Shown piece after piece: positions 27,807 through 36,099 of a DNA stretch of 64,000 bases. The stretch covers positions 992,001 through 1,056,000 of the forward strand of contig NZ_JAHSTY010000002.1 in assembly GCF_019145355.1 (NCBI RefSeq), written 5' to 3'. The notes beneath the pieces are model-generated. The model worked only from the letters and a program-made list of their open reading frames with translations, was not told the origin of the DNA and did not search any database. This stretch comes from Pseudomonas azadiae. GTDB lineage: Bacteria; Pseudomonadota; Gammaproteobacteria; Pseudomonadales; Pseudomonadaceae. Both the position numbers and the translations under genes were made by a program. Position 1 is the first letter of the stretch; every line of letters starts with the position of its first letter.

Positions 27807-28190
27807 ATGCTGGACACACTAGATGTGAATTTTCACGGCAAACGCCATACAGATTTTGATCTGAAACGAATCATAAGGGCTCAAGAACAGGGCTTCGACC
27901 TACCGGTCACAGCGTACCTTTGCGGAGTATCCATTAGGGCGCGCGCAGGCATCGGCGTGGTGTTTGGCCACAAGCGGAAAGACCAGTATGGGCGGTTTGG
28001 CGATGGCCATCTGATTCGGACTTCTGATGTGTTGAAAGTTGAACGTGAAGGCAGATTCTGGGTTATGACAACCGTAAATTCTCGGTACGTGCTCGCGACA
28101 TTTCAGCGGAGCAATGGAAGAGCGAGCTTGCGCGAGTTTTTACGCTTTTCAGAGAAAAAGCTCCATTTCACTCCGTGCATACTTCAGTGA
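27807..28190 (+). CDS. Hypothetical protein, paralog of the gene at 26820
   Basis: A 127-residue soluble protein. The region GDGHLIRTSDVLKVEREG followed by TTVNSRYVLATFQRSNG resembles the corresponding part of the protein at 26820. A decayed copy of its C-terminal codons occurs at 51813-51890, so this family has been duplicated within the island. The ATG lies 18 bp after the GGAG of ACCGGAGCCCAACG-type sequence. Function unknown. Confidence 0.6.
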   Translation: MLDTLDVNFHGKRHTDFDLKRIIRAQEQGFDLPVTAYLCGVSIRARAGIGVVFGHKRKDQYGRFGDGHLIRTSDVLKVEREGRFWVMTTVNSRYVLATFQRSNGRASLREFLRFSEKKLHFTPCILQ

Positions 28191-28874
28191 TGCGCCACGT
28201 ATCGTAGTCTCTGTTTTGACTTAACTCTGGAATAAAGTAAGTAATGCGATTTTATAAATCGTTACCTTCAAAGTAGCTAAATTTACAAAAGATGCTAGAC
28301 GTGATTGATCGAGAATATTTAGATAAAGGGCGTAGGAAATAGCGTGTAAGAAGTTTATTCACACACGCTTTTAGGGCTAAGTACCCAGAGCAGCATCGCG
28401 CGATGTGTGCTCGGGGGGACGGGTGTTCGAAGACGTAAAGAGCGGGGCTCTGTTTTAGCCTTGTCGCGGCTGCGCACGTCCGAGTTAGATCTGAAGCTTA
28501 TGGAAATGGTGTTGGCTACTGAGCACTGTCCGGCATAAAAATGCCTCCCGGTACCGTGTACTCCTAGACCCGAGCATACGGTTCAAGCGTTCGCTTCACT
28601 TGTCGGGGACGGGGTACACCCCATCCGTCAATCAAACGAAAGGATCCAGCCGAGTGGCAGCTCCTGGCTGGATGCGGGCTATTCCGAATTCCCGCTCTCG
28701 GCCAATAACCGCCTTTCACCCCGGGCAAGTCGACCTATACAGACCTTTAACGACGTAGAGCAAGCGGCCCTAATGGGCTTCTTTGCAGTTTTGACACCAG
28801 CCAAATAGTTTCGTCACCTAAGTGGAAAAATCTTCCCCTTGTCGATGGCGAGTCCAGCAATAGCTAATCTCGGC
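28191..28874. other. Long non-coding stretch, partly structured
   Basis: 684 bp without a supported gene. The first part is AT-rich, with a weak hairpin AGCGTGT/ACACGCT at 28341-28369 that may end transcription of the upstream gene. From about 28530 it becomes GC-rich and rich in hairpins (listed separately). Confidence 0.55.
28531..28673. ncRNA. Candidate structured RNA or hairpin array
   Basis: Four stems lie in a row: GGCAT-AAAA-ATGCC (28532-28545); an outer CCCGA/TCGGG pair (28569-28573 with 28603-28607) enclosing AAGCG-TT-CGCTT (28585-28596); GGGGT-AC-ACCCC (28611-28622); and ATCCAGCC/GGCTGGAT (28644-28651 with 28666-28673). No known RNA family was recognised and no promoter is evident, so the strand is undetermined. 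Confidence 0.3.
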
Positions 28875-30002
28875 TTATAGTTTGTATGTGTCGCGGTAGA
28901 TTTGTCGGCGAATGGCATAATCGACCTCGTAATAGCCGGGATATAACCTTCCGTAAGAAAAATCACGATCATCATAACCTGGGAAGTATTCAATCCCATC
29001 CTCATCCTGCTTGAACTGAATATACATGTGGGGTGAGCCTTTCAGATCCCTATTGTTTATAGAGATAATATGATTAGCCGCCTTAATGAGCTGATAAAAC
29101 AAGCTTTGAAGAACACCTTTTCGATATGAAATATATTTTTCTCGCTGAAAATATTCAAGATGCGAACAGCTTACCCAGTAAGCATATTCATCATCTTCAA
29201 TGTGTTTGTTTTCATTTAAAAAACATATAGTTATAAGGTCGCGACATACAGAGTTAAAATTTTTTAAGGCGCCTAAAAGCACAGGCGAACTCATGTCCCC
29301 TTCATGGTCTTTAATTATCCAGTCTGCCTTTTTCAAGTAAGACTGAAGCCGTAGTAAAAATTGCTCTGAAAGCCGAACGTCATAATAAAAAAATGGTAAA
29401 AAACAGCAGTAATAAACGAGATCGCTAGGCTCTATCTCATTACGCCAAAATCTGTAAACTCTTGATGCTGGTAAATCTTGAGGAAGAAGATTGTGAGTGG
29501 TGAGAAAAAGTTCAGCGTCTAAAAAATCTGCAATAGCCTTTAGCTTGATAAGATCCGAATCGTTAACAATTACCCCGATAAGGTCAGCCACATCAATTAT
29601 GTCATTTTTTGTATCAAGTTCGTATTCGGTATTGCCGATTTTAGCGGCCCGATGAGTGGCTTTATTTACGATATTGAGAATTATAAGTTTTTCATATTTT
29701 TCATAGAGTTTTTTCTCTATGAATTTATCGACGGTGTATTTCGTCTTGGTTAGGGTGGAGGTGGATGTAACCTGAAAGGCAACTTTTTCCTCGTTGTCGC
29801 CTAAGTCTATCGCAGCGGCATTGTTAGTAATTGTGTTTATGTTTTTTAGCTTAAAGCCATAAATCAAATTTAGAAGACCGCAATAGAAGTCTTCTGCGCC
29901 GTGATTTATGTCAGTTAGACTTATACTGTTATTCAGTTCAACCTGAGACTTCAGCCAGGAAAGGGCTGTTATTATTTTTTTGTGATATGTAAGTCGATTC
30001 AT
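28875..30002 (-). CDS. SMEK-domain protein
   Basis: A 375-residue protein. The N-terminal 120 residues show the SMEK-domain pattern: NHGAEDFYCGLLNLIYGFKL, NNAAAIDLGDNEEKVAFQVT and a following KY/KF segment. Such domains are seen in predicted bacterial conflict and defence proteins and may be a nuclease-like or sensing fold. The C-terminal 250 residues are aromatic-rich and unassigned. The gene is strikingly AT-rich compared with its surroundings, so it came from a different source. It lies 190 bp downstream of the caspase-like gene on the same strand. Confidence 0.65.
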   Translation of the reverse strand: MNRLTYHKKIITALSWLKSQVELNNSISLTDINHGAEDFYCGLLNLIYGFKLKNINTITNNAAAIDLGDNEEKVAFQVTSTSTLTKTKYTVDKFIEKKLYEKYEKLIILNIVNKATHRAAKIGNTEYELDTKNDIIDVADLIGVIVNDSDLIKLKAIADFLDAELFLTTHNLLPQDLPASRVYRFWRNEIEPSDLVYYCCFLPFFYYDVRLSEQFLLRLQSYLKKADWIIKDHEGDMSSPVLLGALKNFNSVCRDLITICFLNENKHIEDDEYAYWVSCSHLEYFQREKYISYRKGVLQSLFYQLIKAANHIISINNRDLKGSPHMYIQFKQDEDGIEYFPGYDDRDFSYGRLYPGYYEVDYAIRRQIYRDTYKL

Positions 30003-30192
30003 GTTTTTGGGTTATCCGAACTTTAGTAATTGTAGTATGGGATATAACTACCGTTGCGTGATTCAAATCACTACTTGTTTTTGTTGGCTTTAGGCCAAGG
30101 CAAAGAAAGTTAAGGTGCACCACAAGAACTTTCTACCAAGGACATCGCACGTCGACACGAAGTCATCTGACCGTCTAGGCAGGCCGGACGAT

Positions 30193-31752
30193 TCATGCAT
30201 CTAAAGGAGGAGCAAGCATTGGGCTTTTGTTAGTAATGCCGAGCTGAATTTGCTGTACCTGATCAAGCAACTCGAGATCTTTCATGCCTCGAACCCAAAT
30301 CTCAAGCTGGTTCTTTTTGATATTGAAGTTAAAGGTTGTATCGTCATGTGAGTACGACACGGATCCTGTACGACTATCGTCTTCAGCATGCCCCCCGCTA
30401 GCCTCACTTATATCCTCAATCCGATCTACCAGTTCTTCGAAGCTCTCATCCAGTCTAGAAAAAGAGATGATCAAACTATCGAGATTACGATCCAGTATTT
30501 CTTCGATGGCATCACGCTCGGCTTCCCAGCCTTCCCGCAGTTCAAATGTACGCCGGATCTCAAACTCAGCCGGATCATCTGGATTCTGTCCTGCAACGAT
30601 GGAGTATCGAAAGATATCTGAATGAACATCCCCGATACCGAGATCATACTCCTTGCGTACTCGTCGACGACCGTTCGTGAGGGCTCTCTTGGACGTATCG
30701 TAAATGTGCTGCAGGTACTCTGCGACCTGCTCATCTAACAGACGACGGCACCATAACTCCGCTGCATCATTTAGATCCGTAGGTACTCGGTGTTTTTTAG
30801 CGGTGCTGAAGCCTTCAAGCGACCGAATCGCTCCAGTCTCAACCCCCTCTAGATAAACACTGGTGTTGTGTAATTTAATGCTAGAAAGTGAGGCGTCCAA
30901 AGGTTCAGTTGCTTCCTCCTTGACGTGATGGATCTTGAATGAGCCACTCGCGTTTAATATTGCCTGCGGTCTCTGGGTAGCCTTTAGGGTCGTCTCATAA
31001 GTGATGTAGTGAGGCACTTCCTTGCGAAGGTAGTCTCGCAAACCTATGTCGGTAAGCCACCGGTCACGGGTCAGGGCGTCGGGCGCTCGGCCGTTCAATG
31101 CTTCAAGCAGAAAATGCGTCCAGATGCCGTGTTTCAAATCCGTTGAAGGAAACGATTTCTCACCCGGAGAGCATGATAGGAATACGCCCAGGTACCAGTT
31201 CTCATTTAGGAACTCGTCAACCTCATCTGCTTCGAGGTTGGAGATGACATCCCGAGACTTCACAACGCCTTTGAAATTTTCAGCACATGCATCCACGAAT
31301 ATCAGCGCTTGTTGGCAAGCACTGGCTTGCAGCGGTTCGAGAAGGTCGTCCCGCATCATCAGTGAGGTGCCTGCAATGTTCACCCGATTTGTATCGTAGG
31401 CGCTCAGCCGATTGCCACCGGCACCGTGAAACCCGTGTCCGGCATAGTAGAAAATGAATAGCTCTTCCGGCTGGAGAGTCTGTATCGCGTAGGCAAGGTC
31501 ACTCTGCAGGGCGGCTAAACTTGCGTCAGAATCTTTTAGCAGGGTCACAGTAGGAGGGGCATCTGCAAGGTCTGTATAGACTGTACTTACCCATTCGGCG
31601 AACGCCTCCGCGTCAGCGTGCGCATAATCGACGACTGGTAGGGCATTCATTCGGTAATTTTCGACAGCAACGATGAAAGCCGTCACTCGACTGAATTTTG
31701 TCTGATTTTTCGAAGCTACAACGGGCTTAGCTGCTTTGAATTTCCGTTTCAA
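30193..31752 (-). CDS. Caspase-family (peptidase C14) protein
   Basis: A 519-residue protein. The N-terminal 250 residues form a caspase-fold protease: FIVAVENYRMNALPVVDYAHADA at the start, the catalytic His in YYAGHGFHGAG near 104, and the catalytic Cys in FVDACAENFKG near 151. CSPGEKSF and HGIWTHFLLEAL are further caspase-fold motifs. The C-terminal half (280-519) is an unassigned, largely helical region that may sense or regulate. Bacterial caspase-like proteases often trigger abortive infection when activated by phage. No partner with an NTPase domain is adjacent; the nearest co-directional gene encodes the SMEK protein. Confidence 0.82.
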   Translation of the reverse strand: MKRKFKAAKPVVASKNQTKFSRVTAFIVAVENYRMNALPVVDYAHADAEAFAEWVSTVYTDLADAPPTVTLLKDSDASLAALQSDLAYAIQTLQPEELFIFYYAGHGFHGAGGNRLSAYDTNRVNIAGTSLMMRDDLLEPLQASACQQALIFVDACAENFKGVVKSRDVISNLEADEVDEFLNENWYLGVFLSCSPGEKSFPSTDLKHGIWTHFLLEALNGRAPDALTRDRWLTDIGLRDYLRKEVPHYITYETTLKATQRPQAILNASGSFKIHHVKEEATEPLDASLSSIKLHNTSVYLEGVETGAIRSLEGFSTAKKHRVPTDLNDAAELWCRRLLDEQVAEYLQHIYDTSKRALTNGRRRVRKEYDLGIGDVHSDIFRYSIVAGQNPDDPAEFEIRRTFELREGWEAERDAIEEILDRNLDSLIISFSRLDESFEELVDRIEDISEASGGHAEDDSRTGSVSYSHDDTTFNFNIKKNQLEIWVRGMKDLELLDQVQQIQLGITNKSPMLAPPLDA

Positions 31753-31986
31753 CTCATTTGATCCTTTACGCCTCTCGGAAGCGAAAAGCCTCCATTTAGA
31801 ATGTCAATTCTGTCTTTGGCTTTGAGAGCACGTCAAGTGCGTGAAAACGTCCGCTATAAACGATAATAAAATTACATGAAAGGCTGCTTGGGTCTTGAAC
31901 GGACGTAGTCGAACGTCTATTTCTGGCCGTAAGTAGTCGTTTTAGAAGGCGCATTTTTTAAGATGCAGCTGCCGGTCGCGTCCTCC

Positions 31987-32485
31987 CTAGCGGGCTCTCA
32001 CCGTCCACAACTGATCTACCTTCGTCGGATAGCTCTGACTCATCAACTCTCGGCGCATCGCCCAACCTGGCGCCACCGGAACACTCGCAACCCGCAGCAT
32101 TCCCTTTCCCCACCGACCATTGATCTCGTTCAAAACGCTCATCACTTTGTCTGCCATCGCAGGCTGAGACTGAGCGAATAGGTCATCTGTGAGTTCGCCA
32201 GGCTGTCGAAAACCATCAGTAGAACTTCCGCCTTGCTGTATTTGAAGCCCGCTCGGAAGAGTCGATTGACCGCTTCGGTCGCAGCCTTGGTCATGAGTCG
32301 AACGTCGTTTGTCGGGTACGGGAGTTCTACGAGTGCGCCGTTTGCGTACTTCGCTTCTTCGGGATTGAACATGCCTGTCCTGATACTCACGCGGATCTTC
32401 TTGCACAGCGAGTTTTGCGCTCTGAGCTTTTCCGCCGCGCGTTGGGTGTAGGTGGCGACGGCCTCCTTGATCGGCTCGATCTGCG
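31987..32485 (-). pseudogene. umuC: umuC remnant (C-terminal third)
   Basis: Aligns with 47896-48395 of the intact umuC at an offset of about 15,910 bp. It keeps codons for ISIRTGMFNPEEAKYANGAL through WAMRRELMSQSYPTKVDQLW, with a stop at 31987. One base is missing near 32200, which shifts the frame, and the first 260 codons are absent. Identity is clearly below 100 percent (roughly nine bases in ten by eye), so it is a diverged relic and not a fresh duplication. Confidence 0.88.
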
Positions 32486-32619
32486 TAAGCCCCTACATAG
32501 TAAATATGTCGCTTTTAGTCGCGCTGGGCCCTGTAGGCCCTGCTGAAGATGCTGCTCCACAATAGGAGCTGAAAGTGTAATGTGGGGCATACCAAGGAGC
32601 TTCATCGGAGGATGGGTGC

Positions 32620-33672
32620 ATGAATGTTTTTATCAGCTCGGTAATAAGAGGTTTTGAGGAATATCGCGCAGCTGCAAAAAAAGCGGTAATGCTGTTAGGG
32701 CACACGCCAAAAATGAGTGAAGAATTTGGCGCCAGACCTTACTCCTCGCAAACCGCGTGCATGCTGGAGGTGGATCAGGCCGATGTAGTCGTTCTGGTGC
32801 TGGGTGCAGATTTTGGCTTTGAAACCCAAACAGGTGAGTCGGTTACTCAGCAGGAGTTCCGACGCGCTAAAGCTTCAAACAAACGCATCCTCGCTTTTTT
32901 GGAAACCATACCGGCCAACGAAAAGCAGGAAGCGTTTAAGCGTGAGGTTTCTGATTACGTCGATGGACTTTTTCGAGTGACATTTTCATCTGCGAACGAA
33001 CTGGCAGATGGAATTGTGCAGGCTCTCAGCCTTTTGAGGCAGAACCAAACGGCGATTAACGAAACGGAATTCGAGCAGAGGCTGGCCCACCGACCCAATG
33101 AATCCAGATCGAGCGGATACGGTCACGACGCTACTGTCGAGTTCGTATTTCTTCCGCAGCCGGCGCTGAGTGGTTCGCTGAGAGTGTCTGATGCTCAGCG
33201 GGACGAGATCTTCTTGAAGGTCTGCCAGGAGGGGCTGAGCGCCGTTAGAGACGGCTATAAGCCCCACGATCAACCGGAGACGTTGGGTCTAGATACCAAC
33301 GTACTCAAGTGGCGAATGCAGGACGACGGTCTGCAGTGGGTTTCCGTCAGTCTTTCCAATGGAAATGCAGGAAGTCGGAATGACATGTTTTCGTCCTATT
33401 ACGTTTCTCCGTCGAAAACGCGATCCGCCGCGCTTGCTGCTTTTAGTCTGGTTACACAAGGTCGGAGTGGCTGGTTTCAAATAGCTTTGCTTGGCATGGA
33501 CAATAAAGTTTTTTCGGAGCCACCAGCTTCCACAGCTTCGAGCATTTCCATCCCTCACCGCACCGAACGCTTGCTCCAAGAGAGGCAGCTCCTTTTGCCG
33601 GCAACCCAAAGTGTATTTGAGAGTTGGTTAGATGACGCGCTATATCGAATGGGTCGCAAGCTGAATTTGTAG
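32620..33672 (+). CDS. DUF4062 domain protein
   Basis: A 350-residue protein. The N-terminal 130 residues match DUF4062, a TIR-like alpha/beta domain: MNVFISSVIRGFEEYRAAAK, LGHTPKMSEEFGA, then EVDQADVVVLVLGADFGF and SVTQQEFRRAK. DUF4062 is common in defence genes, where it may act as a signalling or NAD-processing domain. The C-terminal 200 residues are unassigned, beta-rich and predicted soluble. ATG 32620 follows GGAGGATGGGTGC. A one-gene transcription unit behind the umuC remnant. Confidence 0.78.
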   Translation: MNVFISSVIRGFEEYRAAAKKAVMLLGHTPKMSEEFGARPYSSQTACMLEVDQADVVVLVLGADFGFETQTGESVTQQEFRRAKASNKRILAFLETIPANEKQEAFKREVSDYVDGLFRVTFSSANELADGIVQALSLLRQNQTAINETEFEQRLAHRPNESRSSGYGHDATVEFVFLPQPALSGSLRVSDAQRDEIFLKVCQEGLSAVRDGYKPHDQPETLGLDTNVLKWRMQDDGLQWVSVSLSNGNAGSRNDMFSSYYVSPSKTRSAALAAFSLVTQGRSGWFQIALLGMDNKVFSEPPASTASSISIPHRTERLLQERQLLLPATQSVFESWLDDALYRMGRKLNL

Positions 33673-33704
33673 AGATGTTTAGAGCACCGTAAAGGTACAG
33701 CGCA

Positions 33705-33983
33705 ATGGATAACACAATCACCGTCGACCAACTGGTTACCAACCACCTAAGATCAATCAACGAAATATGGCTCTGCGGGACGCATACCCAGCTATGCCTG
33801 TGGCGTGGCGAACAGGTCTTCACCCACGAGATGATGAGCGAGGGCACTCACGATCAGAATTTCCGACGCCTGTGCTTGCAGTTGGTCAACTCTGATGATC
33901 AAGCTGCCGTGGCCAGGGGTCAGGTAATTGTGCGCGAACGGCTGAAAAAGATGGGGAAGGAGGGCGAGTTTTATCCCGCTTAG
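33705..33983 (+). CDS. Small hypothetical protein with a paralog at the window end
   Basis: A 92-residue protein (MDNTITVDQL...), 32 bp after the DUF4062 gene on the same strand. It has a central HTQLCLWRGEQVFTHEMMSE segment and no recognised domain. The first 19 codons and about 20 bp of upstream sequence are nearly repeated at 63923-64000, where another copy begins, so it belongs to a small gene family in the island. Function unknown. Confidence 0.6.
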   Translation: MDNTITVDQLVTNHLRSINEIWLCGTHTQLCLWRGEQVFTHEMMSEGTHDQNFRRLCLQLVNSDDQAAVARGQVIVRERLKKMGKEGEFYPA

Positions 33984-34140
33984 GAGGCGGACACTCATCA
34001 ATAAGAAAAGGAGCATCGGGCATTCATGGGGAGTCAAACCAAGTTCTGCTGTCGCTTGGAAGCGTATCTTCCGATGATGATCCTGGAGCGCTTAGGATTA
34101 CTCACTCAATTCAGTAACACCATGGAGCAGGCCACGGTTT

Positions 34141-34923
34141 ATGGATATCGAATTTCGCGGTAATGGCATGCGTGATAACCCGTCTGTAGGTACATGCGAT
34201 GAGTACGGCGTGAGCGGGATTACCAGCTTTGACGATTTGACCGAAGCTCGTCGTAAGATTGCTGAGGCGCACCCAGGCTTTAAACTCCTGATCTCGCTCG
34301 ATGATCTGCACCAAGCTCGCTACACCTCGGGGCATGCGCGCAATAATTTAGGGATGGACGATGCATCGGAGCAGGACATAGCGGGCTTGCCTCCAGAGTG
34401 CTTTGAGAATGGTGAATACATAGGCTATCCGACTACAAAAGAGGAGTTCGCAATCTGTCTTCGCAATTTCATGACCCTGGTTGCAGCCACGTCTTTCGAG
34501 GATGCTTGTACTCATGGTTTGACGCTAGATCAGCAGGCCCTCCAGGAGTGGATCGGTTACCAGAACAACCCTATCTCTCTTCTAGAGCAGCCTCTTTCAG
34601 CGCTCCTGGTACCCGTTCAGCAGTCCTGCCAGGCACTCGCGGCTTTTCCGAATGGCTATTTCACTTCGGATCTGGATCCCGCGAAAAACTTTGCCGTTGC
34701 GCGTCATTTTTCAGAAGCCCATGGCTATGAGTTGATGGGCGTAGGTGCTTCTTACATCGGCTTCATTCGTGCTGAACCGCCTGATACATCACTTGCTAAC
34801 GTCGTAGCCAAAGACTTCTGTGCGCTCTATAACACTAGCGATGAAGACCTACAGACACGCATTTCTGCAGTCGCACAGGCGATCTCTGGTCGGACTTATC
34901 TGTGGCTTCGTTACGTGGAATGA
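34141..34923 (+). CDS. Hypothetical protein
   Basis: A 260-residue protein of no family that I recognise. It looks soluble and acidic, with a stretch ISGITSFDDLTEARRK-like near the N-terminus and a conserved-looking aromatic C-terminus (SGRTYLWLRYVE). The ribosome site before ATG 34141 is weak, so the start may be elsewhere. It lies alone between the small gene at 33705 and the SLATT gene. Confidence 0.55.
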   Translation: MDIEFRGNGMRDNPSVGTCDEYGVSGITSFDDLTEARRKIAEAHPGFKLLISLDDLHQARYTSGHARNNLGMDDASEQDIAGLPPECFENGEYIGYPTTKEEFAICLRNFMTLVAATSFEDACTHGLTLDQQALQEWIGYQNNPISLLEQPLSALLVPVQQSCQALAAFPNGYFTSDLDPAKNFAVARHFSEAHGYELMGVGASYIGFIRAEPPDTSLANVVAKDFCALYNTSDEDLQTRISAVAQAISGRTYLWLRYVE

Positions 34924-35059
34924 GCTCCGTGAATAGCCAAGTCTCGCCAGTCGATTTATACATCAAAGTCAACCTATAGCCGGGTTAGGGGGTATTAATT
35001 TTAATTGGCTAGATTAATGATGAAGAAAATTTAATGCGTTATTATCTCTTGGGGTGAGT

Positions 35060-35569
35060 ATGAGTTTTGAGTCTGAGTCCGAAGTTGGAAAACTGGCATA
35101 TAAGTGGTATACGCGGTTGGCGTCGATAGGAATGGGTCACTATCGTGCCGCTATGCGATATTCATTTATCCATAAAATGATCTCAATCCCGGCAATTGTT
35201 TTTTCAGCAGCTGTTGGAACTACGGTGTTCGCCAGTATGCAGCAACAAATAGATATTTTTTGGCAGGTGATGGTTGGAGCTATGAGTGTATTGGCTGCGG
35301 TAATGACTGCCCTCCAGAGTACACTGGGCTATCAAGAACTTGCTGAAAAACATCGCGCTGCTGGTGCCAATTACAATGCATTGGGAAGAGAGATGGAGTT
35401 TATGTTTGAATCGGGTGGGGCAAATAATTTTGAATGTTTGGATAATATACGTCAGCGTATAGATTCGCTCGCTAAAGAGTCGCCTCATATTCCGAAGTCG
35501 GTACATGGCTATATGCATAAGCACGGCGTGTCAGATGAGTGGGTTCTACAGGAAAAATCTGAAGTTTGA
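35060..35569 (+). CDS. SLATT-domain membrane protein
   Basis: A 169-residue protein with two adjacent transmembrane helices near 45-65 and 75-95 (ISIPAIVFSAAVGTTVF and FWQVMVGAMSVLAAVMTALQ), followed by QELAEKHRAAGANYNALGRE and a cytoplasmic helix. This is the layout of SLATT domains, predicted pore-forming effectors usually found with cyclic-nucleotide synthases (SMODS) or reverse transcriptases. No such partner gene is next to it. The start is ATG 35060 in GGGGTGAGTATG. AT-rich relative to neighbours. Confidence 0.78.
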   Translation: MSFESESEVGKLAYKWYTRLASIGMGHYRAAMRYSFIHKMISIPAIVFSAAVGTTVFASMQQQIDIFWQVMVGAMSVLAAVMTALQSTLGYQELAEKHRAAGANYNALGREMEFMFESGGANNFECLDNIRQRIDSLAKESPHIPKSVHGYMHKHGVSDEWVLQEKSEV

Positions 35570-36099
35570 TGATAAATAAAGTAATGGTTTGTTGATTTAG
35601 CGCTCGCCAGTAATGGCTGCAGCCTTAAGGAGGTAATTAACCCTCTAGATTCCCATGCATGGTCACCATGCTTCGTTGCGTACGCCAAAAGTCGGCTCAC
35701 GGAAAGCTCGTCAGCTGAAGGTTTACATCAAACCCCACAGCGGCGAGGTTATTGTGACAAAAGGTTGCAGTCACGCGGGCTGAAGAGGAAGGCAGAGCAG
35801 GCAGTGACACTGTTGAGTCTTGTCGGCCAAGTGATTTTGATTTGACTACCCAAGGGGCCCTTTTTGAGGGCCTTCTTTATTTTTTAGACCGATCAGGAGC
35901 CCTGTTTGCACCGCTTGTTTTTTCGTCAATCAAAATCGCCTCATGACGGTGCAATTCGCCCTCAAACGCCTGGATTCGCGAAGCAAAGTCGGGAAGAAAA
36001 TGCTTCTTGGCTGGTGAGCGAGCCATTGCCCTGAATCGTCATAATGCATGGGCTATGATCATCCAGTTGACAGCCCCCAAATGACTAAAGCTCCCGCCC
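35570..36099. other. Intergenic stretch with a terminator
   Basis: 530 bp without a supported gene, between the SLATT gene and the HTH/coiled-coil gene. It contains the terminator listed next. Nothing else could be identified. Confidence 0.5.
35851..35884 (+). terminator. Rho-independent terminator
   Basis: AAGGGGCCC and GGGCCTT form a stem with a GG bulge around TTTTTGA, followed by CTTTATTTTTT. It lies 280 bp after the SLATT stop codon. Confidence 0.6.

Noticed and set aside
28191..28874. Retron or group II intron
   Set aside because: Hairpins are present but there is no reverse transcriptase gene nearby and no recognisable intron domain V.
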